DNA from: Chloroflexi bacterium 54-19
GTDB taxonomy: Bacteria; Chloroflexota; Chloroflexia; Chloroheliales; Chloroheliaceae
DNA: 64,000 nucleotides
Direction of reading: 5' to 3'
NCBI GenBank assembly: GCA_001898225.1
Contig: MKTJ01000077.1
Coordinates: forward strand, 504,352-568,351
The notes under the pieces are model-generated. The model did no database searches. It saw only the letters and a list, made by a program, of their open reading frames with translations, and was not told the DNA's origin. This document shows, one piece after another, positions 24,911-33,900 of the stretch. Both the position numbers and the translations under genes were made by a program. Position 1 is the first letter of the stretch, and every line of letters starts with the position of its first letter.

Positions 24911-26551
24911 TTAGATTTCTTCTTTTATGACCACCATTTCCAGCATATCCTTTTTCCCATCCGCGTCTAAGTATTTCTGAATCTGTGGGTCGACGTTTTG
25001 CCAGCCCTGTACCTTGTCTTTAGATGCCGTTTTGATTACTTTGAAGCGGGTTCCCGGCTTAAAAAGCACTTCACCTTCCCCGCCAAAAATAGAAGCAACC
25101 CCTATTTCCTTGCCGGTTTTGGAGGAAAGTATGATGAGCACCTCGTGATGAGTACCACCGTTAGAAGCAGCCTGTTGCTCTTTAGCCGTACTCATAAAAC
25201 CTAAATCGGTAGTTACCCCACCGGGCCGGTTTAACTCTCTGAAACCGGGATAAATACTATCGTGGCGATAGACCGTACCGACATAATTTTTGAACTTATT
25301 CATGGCCGACACAGCCGTCTCGGTAAGGGCCAGGTTTTCTTTTTTGAAGGCTCTTCTACCGGCGTTCTGGCGTAGCGGGTTACTGAAAGAGCCGTAGAGA
25401 TTGGAAGTGTAGCCTACCAGTGTGGTCATTTCGTGGGGGGTCAAAGATTTCATCGAAGCCTTGGCTTCTTCGGTCGGAGGTTTGCCGGTTTGCAGGGCCT
25501 GTCCGGCTTGAAGGACCTGTCCGGCATAACCTAAATTTGCAAGCGGAGCGGCATCTTTATACCCAATGTTCTTCATTGTAGAACTATGCGTGCTTAACTG
25601 CCCGGTTTCATTCGCCATCTTTTCGCCATACTTGCCTTTAAATGCTTCTTCATCTTCGTTAAAGGATTTGATCATCTGGTCGGCTTCGCCCTGGATAAAT
25701 TTAGCACTCTGACCGGCTGTCTTATCATTAACCTTAAAATCAGACTTATTCATGGTTTTAGCCAGGCCGGCGTCAATTTTTCCTATATGCGTCCGCACAA
25801 TATTGCTTCTGATCAAGTTAACCGCGCTACCCCTGGTCTTACGCATATTGTCGAGATAGACATCGGCGATTTCCATTTTTCCCTGTTTAGCCATTGAAAC
25901 AGCCATTATCAGGTTGGAATATTCGTTATCGGAAAGCTCTTTTATAAAGGAATCGGGTAGCCCAACCTCAACCAGGTTAAAAGCACCTTCAATCCGAGCC
26001 AGTTCCTTGCTAACTAAAACGTCTAATTGGCTCATTGAAGTATGTTTGTCTTGCTCTCTTTTACCCTCGGATGAGGAATTCTTTTTCTTCCAATCCTGGG
26101 CAGCCGTCTGCATTTTCTTGAGGTATTTGACCTCTTCGGCCTCATTTTTAGCTTTCAAATAAGCTGTTTTGTAATCTCTAATATCTTTAAACGTCGAACT
26201 AAAGATCACATTACCCGCAGTGGCGGCAATATTGTTGATGGTCTTATCCAAATTGGGAGGAAAAGCTATTTTGCGCTGAATCGTGGTGGGCGAAACCGGC
26301 CTGGCAGCCGAGCTGGGATTATTTGCCATGAGCCGCATAACCGCTTGGTTGCCAATGGTTCGCTGTAGGTCCAGAATATTATTTGAGGTTACTTTTCGTT
26401 GGATAGCATTGCCTGATTGAAAGTTTAAAGGTGGTGTGCCAGGTTCAAACTCAGCCTCCGAGTCTGGTTCGGCAGCGATTTCGCCCTTTGGGGAAGATGT
26501 AGAGGATTTTTGAATCGGATTGGGAGCGCTGCTATTATTACTTTGGGGCAT
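24911..26551 (-). CDS. Putative ADP-ribosyltransferase toxin with eCIS-type N-terminal motif
   Basis: 546 residues from the ATG at 26551 (AAAAGGA seven bases upstream). The disordered N-terminus contains LQRTIGNQAVMRLM (62-75), a motif typical of proteins linked to extracellular contractile injection systems (DUF4157-type contexts), plus QRK repeats. The middle is a long helical region. The C-terminal ~120 residues show the three parts of an arginine-type ADP-ribosyltransferase: Arg429 in GTVYRHDSIY, an STx motif (Ser454-Thr455) in DLGFMSTA, and the ExE pair Glu492/Glu494 in FGGEGEVLFKPG. The enzyme would transfer ADP-ribose from NAD+ to a host protein. Codon use is AT-richer than the neighbours. 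No immunity gene or signal peptide is evident. The substrate and delivery route are unknown. Confidence 0.8.
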   Translation of the reverse strand: MPQSNNSSAPNPIQKSSTSSPKGEIAAEPDSEAEFEPGTPPLNFQSGNAIQRKVTSNNILDLQRTIGNQAVMRLMANNPSSAARPVSPTTIQRKIAFPPNLDKTINNIAATAGNVIFSSTFKDIRDYKTAYLKAKNEAEEVKYLKKMQTAAQDWKKKNSSSEGKREQDKHTSMSQLDVLVSKELARIEGAFNLVEVGLPDSFIKELSDNEYSNLIMAVSMAKQGKMEIADVYLDNMRKTRGSAVNLIRSNIVRTHIGKIDAGLAKTMNKSDFKVNDKTAGQSAKFIQGEADQMIKSFNEDEEAFKGKYGEKMANETGQLSTHSSTMKNIGYKDAAPLANLGYAGQVLQAGQALQTGKPPTEEAKASMKSLTPHEMTTLVGYTSNLYGSFSNPLRQNAGRRAFKKENLALTETAVSAMNKFKNYVGTVYRHDSIYPGFRELNRPGGVTTDLGFMSTAKEQQAASNGGTHHEVLIILSSKTGKEIGVASIFGGEGEVLFKPGTRFKVIKTASKDKVQGWQNVDPQIQKYLDADGKKDMLEMVVIKEEI

Positions 26552-27304
26552 CTTCAAATCCTTTTTGCAATGCTATTTCAATGCTGCCGTGTAACTTTCG
26601 CAAACTTAGAACTGGCAGCTTGTTCAGGATGAAAATTTGTTGCTGGTCTTGCGCCTGGTCAAGTAACAGAAACCGGCTATACCTATCCAGGTGTACATTC
26701 TTATAAAATTATGTTACCGACTTTAAGAGGTGGGTGATTATCTGACCGATTATTCCCGGTGAGGATTTAACCCTTTAACTCATCATAATCCCTTATTTGT
26801 AAGTATAGCTCTATTAATATAGGAAGACAATACCAAAAGGAACCACCTTTTTGAATATATGAACAGGTTGAATCAGGTCGGGGCCGACAAAGGATTGATC
26901 ACCTAACTTTGAACCCGGCACTCTAAAAGAAAGCGGTTAGCCGGTAAACCGTTTATATGAAAACCACCTCCCTCTTGTAGAAGGGAGGTGGTTCTTGAAA
27001 TTGCAGGTTCCTCATGACAGCGATAACAAGCGTGGACCAGCATAGGGTCGCTATTCGACTAAACCTGGAAGTAGCGATAGTTTGTTATGATTGGGAAGTG
27101 GTCGAAAAGCTCTGTTAAATTGAGGCCACCTATTTGACAAAAGCCCCGCCGGTCACGCTGTAAGAATGGGAGAAGCGGTTTTTCCGGTGCCTTTTAAAAA
27201 TATCGCGCATTTGACCTCAAGTTTACAATGATAACGGCTTAGCATAACTTGTAGTAACCTCTCTTTTAAATTTGCACGACCAAAAAAATATATAGGAGTT
27301 AAGG
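26552..27304. other. 750-base gene-free region with one strong hairpin
   Basis: AT-rich spacer upstream of the toxin gene and the AI-2E transporter gene, with stops in all frames. It holds the hairpin AACCACCTCCC (26962-26972) / GGGAGGTGGTT (26983-26993), which could end a short untranslated transcript from either side. No small gene that could encode an antitoxin or immunity protein was recognised. Confidence 0.5.
26962..26993. terminator. Isolated terminator-like hairpin
   Basis: An 11-bp perfect stem with a 10-base loop; TTCTTG follows on the plus strand and TTTTC on the minus strand. No gene ends nearby, so it may terminate a small RNA or limit read-through. Confidence 0.5.
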
Positions 27305-28507
27305 ATGCCCTACCAGGAATTTGTCCGTCGCTCGCTGGCCCTGGTTTTAATTATCGCCATTACCATCATAATTTTTGCGCTGGTATTAAACCTTTCCTCG
27401 ATTTTGATGCTGACCTTTTTGTGCTGGGTTATTTCGGTCGGCCTGGAAATTCCGGCGGCCCGCTTTCAACAATGGGGTCTGCCACGCGGAGTGGCCCTGG
27501 CGCTTACCATCCTGGCAATCCTGGTCCTGCTGGTCCTTTTCGGGCTTATTCTGCTGCCCGCGTTGGTCAGCCAGGTCAATAACCTGGTCCAACAAATTCC
27601 GGGGGTCATTGAATCGGTGGTCCGGCAATACGAAGACTTCCGCAATTCCAACTCCTGGGCCAGCGATATTTTGCCTTCGTTCACCTACCAGGACTACCAG
27701 GAGCTGATAAAACCGGCCCAGAACGGTTCGTTTGATATTAGCGGTATTTTAGGCACTACCCTGAATATCTTTGTTAACTTTGGCGGGGCGCTGGTCAGCC
27801 TGGCTGCCAACCTCTTTTTGATTGTTTTTCTCAGTCTTTACCTGGCGGCAGACCCCACGCTCTACTACCGGATAATCGTGGCGCTGGTCCCTAAAGACCG
27901 CGAGGCGCGCACCGTCGAAATAATCAACCTGGTGCGAAAAACAGTGGTTAGCTGGTTCGGCACCCTGCTTCTCGATATATCGACCACCGCGACTATTATT
28001 ACGGTGGCCCTCTGGCTCCTGGGGGTGCCAAACGCTATCGCGCTGGGAGTCCTGGCCGGGCTGGGAAACATCATCCCCTATATCGGTTACTGGGCCGCTC
28101 TTATTCCGATTGTAATTTTTGCCCTGGGCAGCACCAATCTTGTGACGGCAGTGATTGTCTTCGTGGTCTACGTGGTGGGCGGCTTTGTGATTGATAATGT
28201 TATCCGGCCAGCCCTGATTAAGAACACCCTGAGTTTGCCCGCCGGGGTGGTTTTGGTATCGCAATCGGTAGCCGGGGCTTTACTTGGTTTCTGGGGAGTT
28301 CTCTTAGCGGTGCCGCTGGTAGCTATATGTGCGGTGTTGCTGCGCGAGTTATACGTCTTTGACATCCTGGGCAAGCGGGGTCATATTTTATCCATAGATG
28401 AAGCCAAAAATGGCAGTCTGATTCTGAAAACCTCGCCTGAGAGTGGGCCGGAGACGGTAAAACCGCCCCTGGCCCCTCCCAAAATTAAGCCAAGACCCCG
28501 GAAATAA
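27305..28507 (+). CDS. AI-2E family transporter (UPF0118)
   Basis: 400-residue membrane protein with seven or eight hydrophobic segments and the family layout. Two N-terminal helices (SLALVLIIAITIIIFALVL, LMLTFLCWVISVGL) come first, then LPRGVALALTILAILVLLVLFGLILLPALVSQV and a soluble loop. The central LFLIVFLSLYLAADPTLYYR and the conserved tail GLGNIIPYIGYWAALIPIV...VDNVIRPALIKNTLSLPAGVVLVSQSVAGALLGFWGVLLAVPLVA close the fold. The family includes putative autoinducer-2 exporters and Na+/H+ or ion permeases; the substrate cannot be fixed. The C-terminal ~50 residues are Pro/Lys-rich and probably cytoplasmic. AGGAG lies just before the ATG. Confidence 0.88.
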   Translation: MPYQEFVRRSLALVLIIAITIIIFALVLNLSSILMLTFLCWVISVGLEIPAARFQQWGLPRGVALALTILAILVLLVLFGLILLPALVSQVNNLVQQIPGVIESVVRQYEDFRNSNSWASDILPSFTYQDYQELIKPAQNGSFDISGILGTTLNIFVNFGGALVSLAANLFLIVFLSLYLAADPTLYYRIIVALVPKDREARTVEIINLVRKTVVSWFGTLLLDISTTATIITVALWLLGVPNAIALGVLAGLGNIIPYIGYWAALIPIVIFALGSTNLVTAVIVFVVYVVGGFVIDNVIRPALIKNTLSLPAGVVLVSQSVAGALLGFWGVLLAVPLVAICAVLLRELYVFDILGKRGHILSIDEAKNGSLILKTSPESGPETVKPPLAPPKIKPRPRK

Positions 28508-28519
28508 CTTTCGCCAGGG

Positions 28520-30205
28520 TTAATTAAGTTCGGCCACCAGGATTTCGAAAGGCTGTAAATCAATTTGCCTCAGGTCGAGCGCGGCGTCCGGGCGGGACCT
28601 GTTGGAAAAAAGCAGCCTGGCCCGGGATGTTTCCAGGTCAAAGATAGCGGCCTGGTTTGTATCCGAGAAATTAAGGGCAACCAGGCAGGTCTGCCCCGAC
28701 GAGGCTTCGTGCCGTAAAAAGGCGAAATATTCCTCGCTCTGCGGATTCAAGGCCAGGTATTCTCCCGCGATCAGCGCCGGGTTATTCCGGCGCAACTTTA
28801 GCATTTCCCGGTAGAAACTGAGTGTGGAGGCGGGGTCATTCAACTGGTCCGCCACGTTAACCCTTTCACGATAATTGGCGTTAACCGGCAACCACGTCTC
28901 CACTCCCGCCGGACTAAAGCCGCTATTTGCCGAGGAATCCCACTGGAGGGGGCTGCGGCAGCGGTCGCGGGTAATCCTTAAAGCATATTCGAGGGCTTCC
29001 TCAGGGTTTAACCCCTTTTCCTCTGTCAACGCCGCGTAGCGGGAGGTCGCCATTGTATCGCGTATCTGGTCAAGACTGGTCAACTTCAGGTTTGACATGC
29101 CGATTTCTTCGCCGTTGTAGAGGAAAGGTGTCCCTTTAAGGGTCAGGAGCAAAGCCAGATGCAACCGGGCCAGTTCGGCGTCGTGTTTGCCGTCGCCAAA
29201 GCGGGACCACATGCGCGAGACATCATGATTGCCCAGCGTGTTACAGGGCCACGCCCCCGGTGGGAGGTCGGCTAACCTGATGGCCTGGTTGGAGCGGATA
29301 TGTTCGGGCGTCAACTTATCGGTCAGCATCAGCGGGAAATTAAAGACCAGGTGCAGTTCATCGTCGCCACTCCCGTGATAGGCCACGTTATCGTCTTCCC
29401 CGACCAACACCTTTTCCCCGGGATACTCGTCTACCACGCGGCGCAATTCTTGCATTAATTCGTGGACGCCGGGTTGGTGCAACTGGTAAGTCATAAGTTG
29501 TCTGAACTCGGCATCAGCCAGGTCGTGGGCGGTAGCGTGCTGAAGCTTTTCAGCCGGTATAGTATGGGGAGGCAGGTCGGGATGCTCGTAAATGGTCCCT
29601 ATTGCATCGAGCCGGAAACCGTCCACGCCCAGGTCGAGCCAGAACCGCACGACGTCCCACATGGCCTCTTTCACTTCCGGGTTGCGCCAGTTGAGGTCGG
29701 GCTGACTTTTCAAAAAGCAGTGGTAATAATACTGGCCGGTCCGGGGGTCGAGTTCCCAGGCCGAGCCGCCAAAAAGCGATTGCCAGTTATTGGGTGGTCC
29801 ACCATCCTTGCCATCCCGCCAGATAAACCAATCACGCTTCGGGTTGTCCAGGCTCGAACGCGACTCTTTGAACCAGGCGTGTAAATCGGAGGTGTGGTTC
29901 AGGACGAAGTCGAGGATAACTTTTATATCACGCTCATGGGCGGCTTCCAGGAAGCGCTTGAAATCATCCAGGGTGCCGTATTCCGGTCCAACATCCACGT
30001 AATCTGAAATGTCATAACCGCAATCGAGAAACGGCGAAGGATAGTGGGGCGAGAGCCAGACCGCGTCCACTCCCAGGTCGCGCAAGTAGTCGAGCTTGGC
30101 CGTCATTCCAGGAAAATCACCGATACCGTCCCCGTTACCATCCGCGAAACTGCGGGGATAGATTTGATAAAATACCGCCTTTTGCCACCATTTAAGGTCC
30201 GCCAT
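28520..30205 (-). CDS. GH13 alpha-glucosidase (oligo-1,6-glucosidase-like)
   Basis: 561 residues, TIM-barrel alpha-amylase family. Conserved regions: KAVFYQIYPRSFADGNGDGIGDFPGMTAKLDYLRDLGVDAVWLSP, region I DFVLNHTSD, region II GFRLDAIGTI (nucleophile Asp), region III VLVGEDDNVAYHG (acid/base Glu) and region IV LGNHDVSRMWSR. RCRSPLQWDSSANSGFSPA is typical of oligo-1,6-glucosidases and trehalose-forming relatives. The C-terminal beta domain is complete. No signal peptide, so it acts in the cytoplasm on imported oligosaccharides. Start ATG with AAAGGAGA upstream. It is convergent with the AI-2E gene, 12 bases apart and without an obvious terminator, and divergent from the sugar-acid cluster. Confidence 0.93.
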   Translation of the reverse strand: MADLKWWQKAVFYQIYPRSFADGNGDGIGDFPGMTAKLDYLRDLGVDAVWLSPHYPSPFLDCGYDISDYVDVGPEYGTLDDFKRFLEAAHERDIKVILDFVLNHTSDLHAWFKESRSSLDNPKRDWFIWRDGKDGGPPNNWQSLFGGSAWELDPRTGQYYYHCFLKSQPDLNWRNPEVKEAMWDVVRFWLDLGVDGFRLDAIGTIYEHPDLPPHTIPAEKLQHATAHDLADAEFRQLMTYQLHQPGVHELMQELRRVVDEYPGEKVLVGEDDNVAYHGSGDDELHLVFNFPLMLTDKLTPEHIRSNQAIRLADLPPGAWPCNTLGNHDVSRMWSRFGDGKHDAELARLHLALLLTLKGTPFLYNGEEIGMSNLKLTSLDQIRDTMATSRYAALTEEKGLNPEEALEYALRITRDRCRSPLQWDSSANSGFSPAGVETWLPVNANYRERVNVADQLNDPASTLSFYREMLKLRRNNPALIAGEYLALNPQSEEYFAFLRHEASSGQTCLVALNFSDTNQAAIFDLETSRARLLFSNRSRPDAALDLRQIDLQPFEILVAELN

Positions 30206-30317
30206 TCACAATCTCCTTTACGAAGCTATCACACTTTACTAATGCCAAATTTTCAACAAAGGCCGCGTTTTCGTAACAGTGGGCAAATGTTAAACGCCCT
30301 TTGCTTCGCAACGCTCC

Positions 30318-30347
30318 TTGACAAGATATATAATAGTTTTGTACTAT
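30318..30347 (+). promoter_or_regulatory. Candidate sigma-70 promoter of the fucose-type cluster
   Basis: TTGACA at 30318-30323 and TACTAT at 30342-30347 with an 18-base spacer, about 150 bases before the first gene of the rightward cluster. A TATAAT within the spacer (5 bases after TTGACA) is badly spaced for that -35. Confidence 0.5.
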
Positions 30348-30495
30348 GTCCTAAGACAAATTGGACTCTTTCACAAAACGTGCGAAACAACATAAACTTT
30401 TTCAATAAGTATTTTAACATCTAAAAGTCAGTTTAAGCCTGGACGCCAGGATTTGCCTGGATTTCGGAAAAGAACTTAACAGGGGGAGAGCGTCA

Positions 30496-31581
30496 GTGTT
30501 CACTTTTAAGCAGGTTCGCCAGAATTTAACGGGAGCCGGGCTGGGACACGGGATTTTAGAACTGGAAAACGGCTATATCATCGTTACCGAGCGCGGTGGC
30601 CGGATTTTGGGACCGTTCCGGGATGAGGACGAAACCCCCAGCCTGAACTGGTTGAATCCCGTCCTGGCAGACTCTGCCGCCCTGGATCTTTTTCTTGCCC
30701 GAAATGACTGGAACCTGGGTGGGGATAGAATCTGGCTGGCCCCTGAGATTCACTACATGTTCAGGGACCGGGCCAACCCGGAAGCTTCCTATCTTCTACC
30801 CCCCGAAATGGACCCCGGCACCTGGCAATTATCGGCGGAAGGAAGCGCGGTCTTGAAATTAGAGCAGAACATGGCCCTTGGCGCTTATGTTACAGGCCCG
30901 GTAAATCCCCTCCCTCGCGAATTTAAGGTATCCCGCACGATAAGCTCGATACCTGATCCGCTCCGCCTTTTCCCCCAGTACAATGAGTTAAGACAAGAGG
31001 TTTCATTCGCCGGGTACAGGCAAACCGTCGAACTTAGCCAGACCTCGGAAGGTGACGGGTTGAGCGCGGCCTGGAGTTTGATTCAGTTGAACTCAGGCGG
31101 CGAGGTGTATGTGCCGCTGGTCCGGCCTGTCCAACCCACCCTGTATATTCTACCCGATGGACCCGGCGATACTCACCTGGCTTTCGGTGAGGGTTATAGC
31201 AAGTTAAAAATTGATGGCAAACACTGTTATAAGGTCGGGTTTAACTCCGGCTATCTGACCGGGCGGGTGGCTTACCTGAACCGGGAAGACGCGCAAAACG
31301 GCTATCTGCTCATCCGGTCTTATTTCAACAATCCTTCCGAAGAATATATCGAAGAACCGTCCCATCTGCCGGGCTACCGGGGCGACTCGGCTTTTATCTA
31401 TAACGATAGCGGCGAATTAGGGGCTTTTGGTGAACTGGAATGCCAGGGTGGAACCGTCGAAGGTGCACCCGGTAAACAAACGGCTACCGATACCCTGCTC
31501 CTGTGGGCTTATTGGGGTCCGCTTTCCCGGCTTTACCGGATTGCCCAACAACTTTTACAAATAAATATTGAGGTCAGGTAA
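30496..31581 (+). CDS. Mutarotase-like protein of a sugar cluster (DUF6786-like)
   Basis: 361 residues starting at GTG with GGGGGAG about eight bases upstream. It contains LELENGYIIVTERGGRILGPF, then NDWNLGGDRIWLAPEIHYMF and a long beta-rich body, the pattern of a carbohydrate-binding supersandwich. The GGDRxWLAPE segment recalls the DUF6786 family often found in glycan and uronate clusters; this is from memory of the family, not from a search. Cytoplasmic (no signal peptide). It is first gene of the rightward cluster and is followed by the dehydratase five bases after its stop. It probably converts between anomers of the sugar handled by the cluster, or is a non-enzymatic sugar binder. Confidence 0.6.
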   Translation: MFTFKQVRQNLTGAGLGHGILELENGYIIVTERGGRILGPFRDEDETPSLNWLNPVLADSAALDLFLARNDWNLGGDRIWLAPEIHYMFRDRANPEASYLLPPEMDPGTWQLSAEGSAVLKLEQNMALGAYVTGPVNPLPREFKVSRTISSIPDPLRLFPQYNELRQEVSFAGYRQTVELSQTSEGDGLSAAWSLIQLNSGGEVYVPLVRPVQPTLYILPDGPGDTHLAFGEGYSKLKIDGKHCYKVGFNSGYLTGRVAYLNREDAQNGYLLIRSYFNNPSEEYIEEPSHLPGYRGDSAFIYNDSGELGAFGELECQGGTVEGAPGKQTATDTLLLWAYWGPLSRLYRIAQQLLQINIEVR

Positions 31582-31586
31582 GTAAA

Positions 31587-32768
31587 ATGAAAATCGACGC
31601 GGTAGACTTCTTCTATCTTTCAATGCCCCAGATTCTGGATATTGGCGATGGCAGCCAGGACGCCCTGCTGGTGCGGGTGCAGGCGGGGCCTTACGTAGGA
31701 TGGGGCGAGTGCGAGGCCGCCCCGCTTGTTTCGATTGCCAGCCTGATTTGTCCCCCTTCGCACAGCGCCTGCAAACCGGTAATAACCTCGGTGCTGGGCC
31801 AGACCCTGGATAGTGTGGCGGATATTTACCGGATTGGCAACCTGGTCAGGACGCAGAGCCTGGATTTGTTACAGGCCGACCACACCTTATCCGGGATTGA
31901 CATTGCCCTGTGGGACTTGCTGGGAAAGCGTTTTGAAGAACCGGTCTATAATCTTCTCGGTACTACCCAGACCTTCCCCAAGACTCCTTACGCCTCGCAG
32001 CTATTCGGCGATACGCCCCATGCTACCTATGAAAAAGGCTTGCAGGTCCGCCAGGGTGGTTACAATGCAGCAAAATTCGGCTGGGGACCGTTTGGGCAAG
32101 GGAGCGTGGCGACCGATGTCGAGCATATCCACGCTGCCAGGGAAGGTCTGGGCCCGGAAGGGCTTTTGATGGTTGATGCCGGGACGATCTGGATAAACGA
32201 TGTCGAGGCCGCCGAACAACGCCTGGCCGCCCTTAACGAATGTAAAGTGGTGTGGCTGGAAGAACCTTTTGTTTCGGGAGCCCTGAACGCTTACCGGCAA
32301 CTGGCAGCTAAAAGTGGGAGCGTCAAACTGGCAGGCGGCGAAGGTTGCCACAACTATTTTATGGCCGAGCAATTTTTGGATTATGCTGACCTCGGTTTTA
32401 TCCAGATTGACGCCGGGCGCATCGGGGGCATTTCGGAGGCGCACAGGGTCGCCAGGGAAGCCCAGCGCCGGGGTATTACTTATGTAAACCATACCTTCAC
32501 CTCGCACCTGGCTTTAAGCGCCTCTTTGCAGCCCTACGCCTGGATTGAAGACGCCGTTATTTGCGAGTACCCGGTAGAATTGAGCTCGCTCGCCCAGGAA
32601 TTGAGCAAGGAGCATTTGACCCTGGATAATAACGGGCAGGTCCGGGTGCCGGAGCGGCCCGGTCTTGGTATAACACCTGACTTCGCAGCCTTGCAAAAAT
32701 ACCTGGTCGAAGTTGAAATAAAGGTCAAGGGCAAAACGCTCTACCAGACTCCGACCCTGGCCGGGTAA
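31587..32768 (+). CDS. Enolase-superfamily sugar-acid dehydratase
   Basis: 393 residues. N-terminal capping domain, then barrel with AAKFGWGPFG (Lys base region), metal ligands Asp in LLMVDAGTIW, Glu in VVWLEEPFVSG and Glu in KLAGGEGCHN, and late TYVNHTFTSHLAL with a candidate catalytic His. This is the mandelate-racemase subgroup that includes L-fuconate, galactonate and rhamnonate dehydratases. By context, with a zinc alcohol dehydrogenase, an SDR and a fucosidase in the same cluster, L-fuconate dehydratase (giving 2-keto-3-deoxy-L-fuconate) is the favoured role, inferred rather than shown. Five bases separate it from the preceding gene. Confidence 0.85.
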   Translation: MKIDAVDFFYLSMPQILDIGDGSQDALLVRVQAGPYVGWGECEAAPLVSIASLICPPSHSACKPVITSVLGQTLDSVADIYRIGNLVRTQSLDLLQADHTLSGIDIALWDLLGKRFEEPVYNLLGTTQTFPKTPYASQLFGDTPHATYEKGLQVRQGGYNAAKFGWGPFGQGSVATDVEHIHAAREGLGPEGLLMVDAGTIWINDVEAAEQRLAALNECKVVWLEEPFVSGALNAYRQLAAKSGSVKLAGGEGCHNYFMAEQFLDYADLGFIQIDAGRIGGISEAHRVAREAQRRGITYVNHTFTSHLALSASLQPYAWIEDAVICEYPVELSSLAQELSKEHLTLDNNGQVRVPERPGLGITPDFAALQKYLVEVEIKVKGKTLYQTPTLAG

Positions 32769-32805
32769 AAACCCATTTATGAGCTTTTGAAAGGAATTAA
32801 TCCCG

Positions 32806-33861
32806 ATGAGCCTGGAAAAAATACCCCAAACCATGCGCGCCCTGGTCTGGAAGGGGTCGGCAGCGGTCGAACTGAGCGAGGTGCCGGTGCCGGAAGTGGG
32901 GCCGGGACAGGCCCTGGTGAAAATGTATTACGCCGGGATTTGCTCGACCGACACCGAAATAATAACCAATCATATCGCGGTCAGCCACCCGCCCCAGATT
33001 TTGGGACACGAAATCTTTGGCAGAATCGCCCAGGTTGGGCCGGGAAGTGTCACCGCCTTTGAGGTCGGACAGCGGGTAGTCATTGATACGGTCGTGCCAT
33101 GTAATAGTTGCGCCTTTTGCCTCTCCGGGAAGCCTGAATTTTGCGCGGTCTATCGCGAGATTGGCATAAACATGGACGGTGGTTGGGCCGATTACGTGCT
33201 GGCCCCTCTGACTTCGCTGCACCACGTCCCTGACGCGATTAGCGACGAAGAAGCCGCCCTTATAGAGCCGCTGGTCTGTCCTTTTGGAGCGGTTGATACC
33301 GCCAATATCCGCATGGGGGACACCGTCTTAATCCTGGGGACCGGGCCTGCGGGGCTCATCTATACCCAATTGGCCCGCCTGCGGGGAGCCGCCCTGGTGG
33401 CCTGTACCGGGCGCATGCCCGAAAGAGCCGAGTTAGCCAGGGAGTTCGGGGCCGATATTGTCGTCGCGGATACCAATATCGAGGAATTGTTACAACTGCC
33501 GCTTATCCGCCAGTTCCAGGGGTTTGATGTTATTATAGATGCAGTTGGCAGCAGCGAGACTATCAAACAGGCGGTCCAGATGGCCCACGCCGGGAGTAAG
33601 ATTGTCTGGTATGGCCTCAAATCTGCCACTGTTAACGACTTCCCGGTCCATGAAGTAATATTTAAAAACCTGACCATCATCGGGAAGACTAACACACCGG
33701 GCGTGTGGGATAGGGCCATAAATTTGATTGCGAGCGGGCGGCTAGTCCTGCGACCGCTTCTCCAGGACATTCGGACGCTCGAAGAAATCCCGGCGCTGCT
33801 CGGCAAAGAAGAACCCGGCGATTTGCCCATTCCTATAAAGAGGCTTATAAAATTCAATTAG
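32806..33861 (+). CDS. Zinc-dependent alcohol/sugar dehydrogenase (MDR)
   Basis: 351 residues. Catalytic zinc site: Cys in YAGICSTDTE, GHE in ILGHEIFGRI, and the distal acidic/Cys region IEPLVCPFGA. The structural zinc cluster is complete (CNSCAFCLSGKPEFC). Rossmann motif VLILGTGPAGLIYTQLARLRGA. Related to sorbitol/threonine dehydrogenases. In this cluster it could oxidise L-fucose (or the hydroxyl of a later intermediate) with NAD(P)+. AAAGGA lies upstream of the ATG, 37 bases after the dehydratase gene. Confidence 0.9.
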   Translation: MSLEKIPQTMRALVWKGSAAVELSEVPVPEVGPGQALVKMYYAGICSTDTEIITNHIAVSHPPQILGHEIFGRIAQVGPGSVTAFEVGQRVVIDTVVPCNSCAFCLSGKPEFCAVYREIGINMDGGWADYVLAPLTSLHHVPDAISDEEAALIEPLVCPFGAVDTANIRMGDTVLILGTGPAGLIYTQLARLRGAALVACTGRMPERAELAREFGADIVVADTNIEELLQLPLIRQFQGFDVIIDAVGSSETIKQAVQMAHAGSKIVWYGLKSATVNDFPVHEVIFKNLTIIGKTNTPGVWDRAINLIASGRLVLRPLLQDIRTLEEIPALLGKEEPGDLPIPIKRLIKFN

Positions 33862-33900
33862 GCCGGTCCAGGCGGGTTAGTAGTAAGGTTGAATTGAAAG

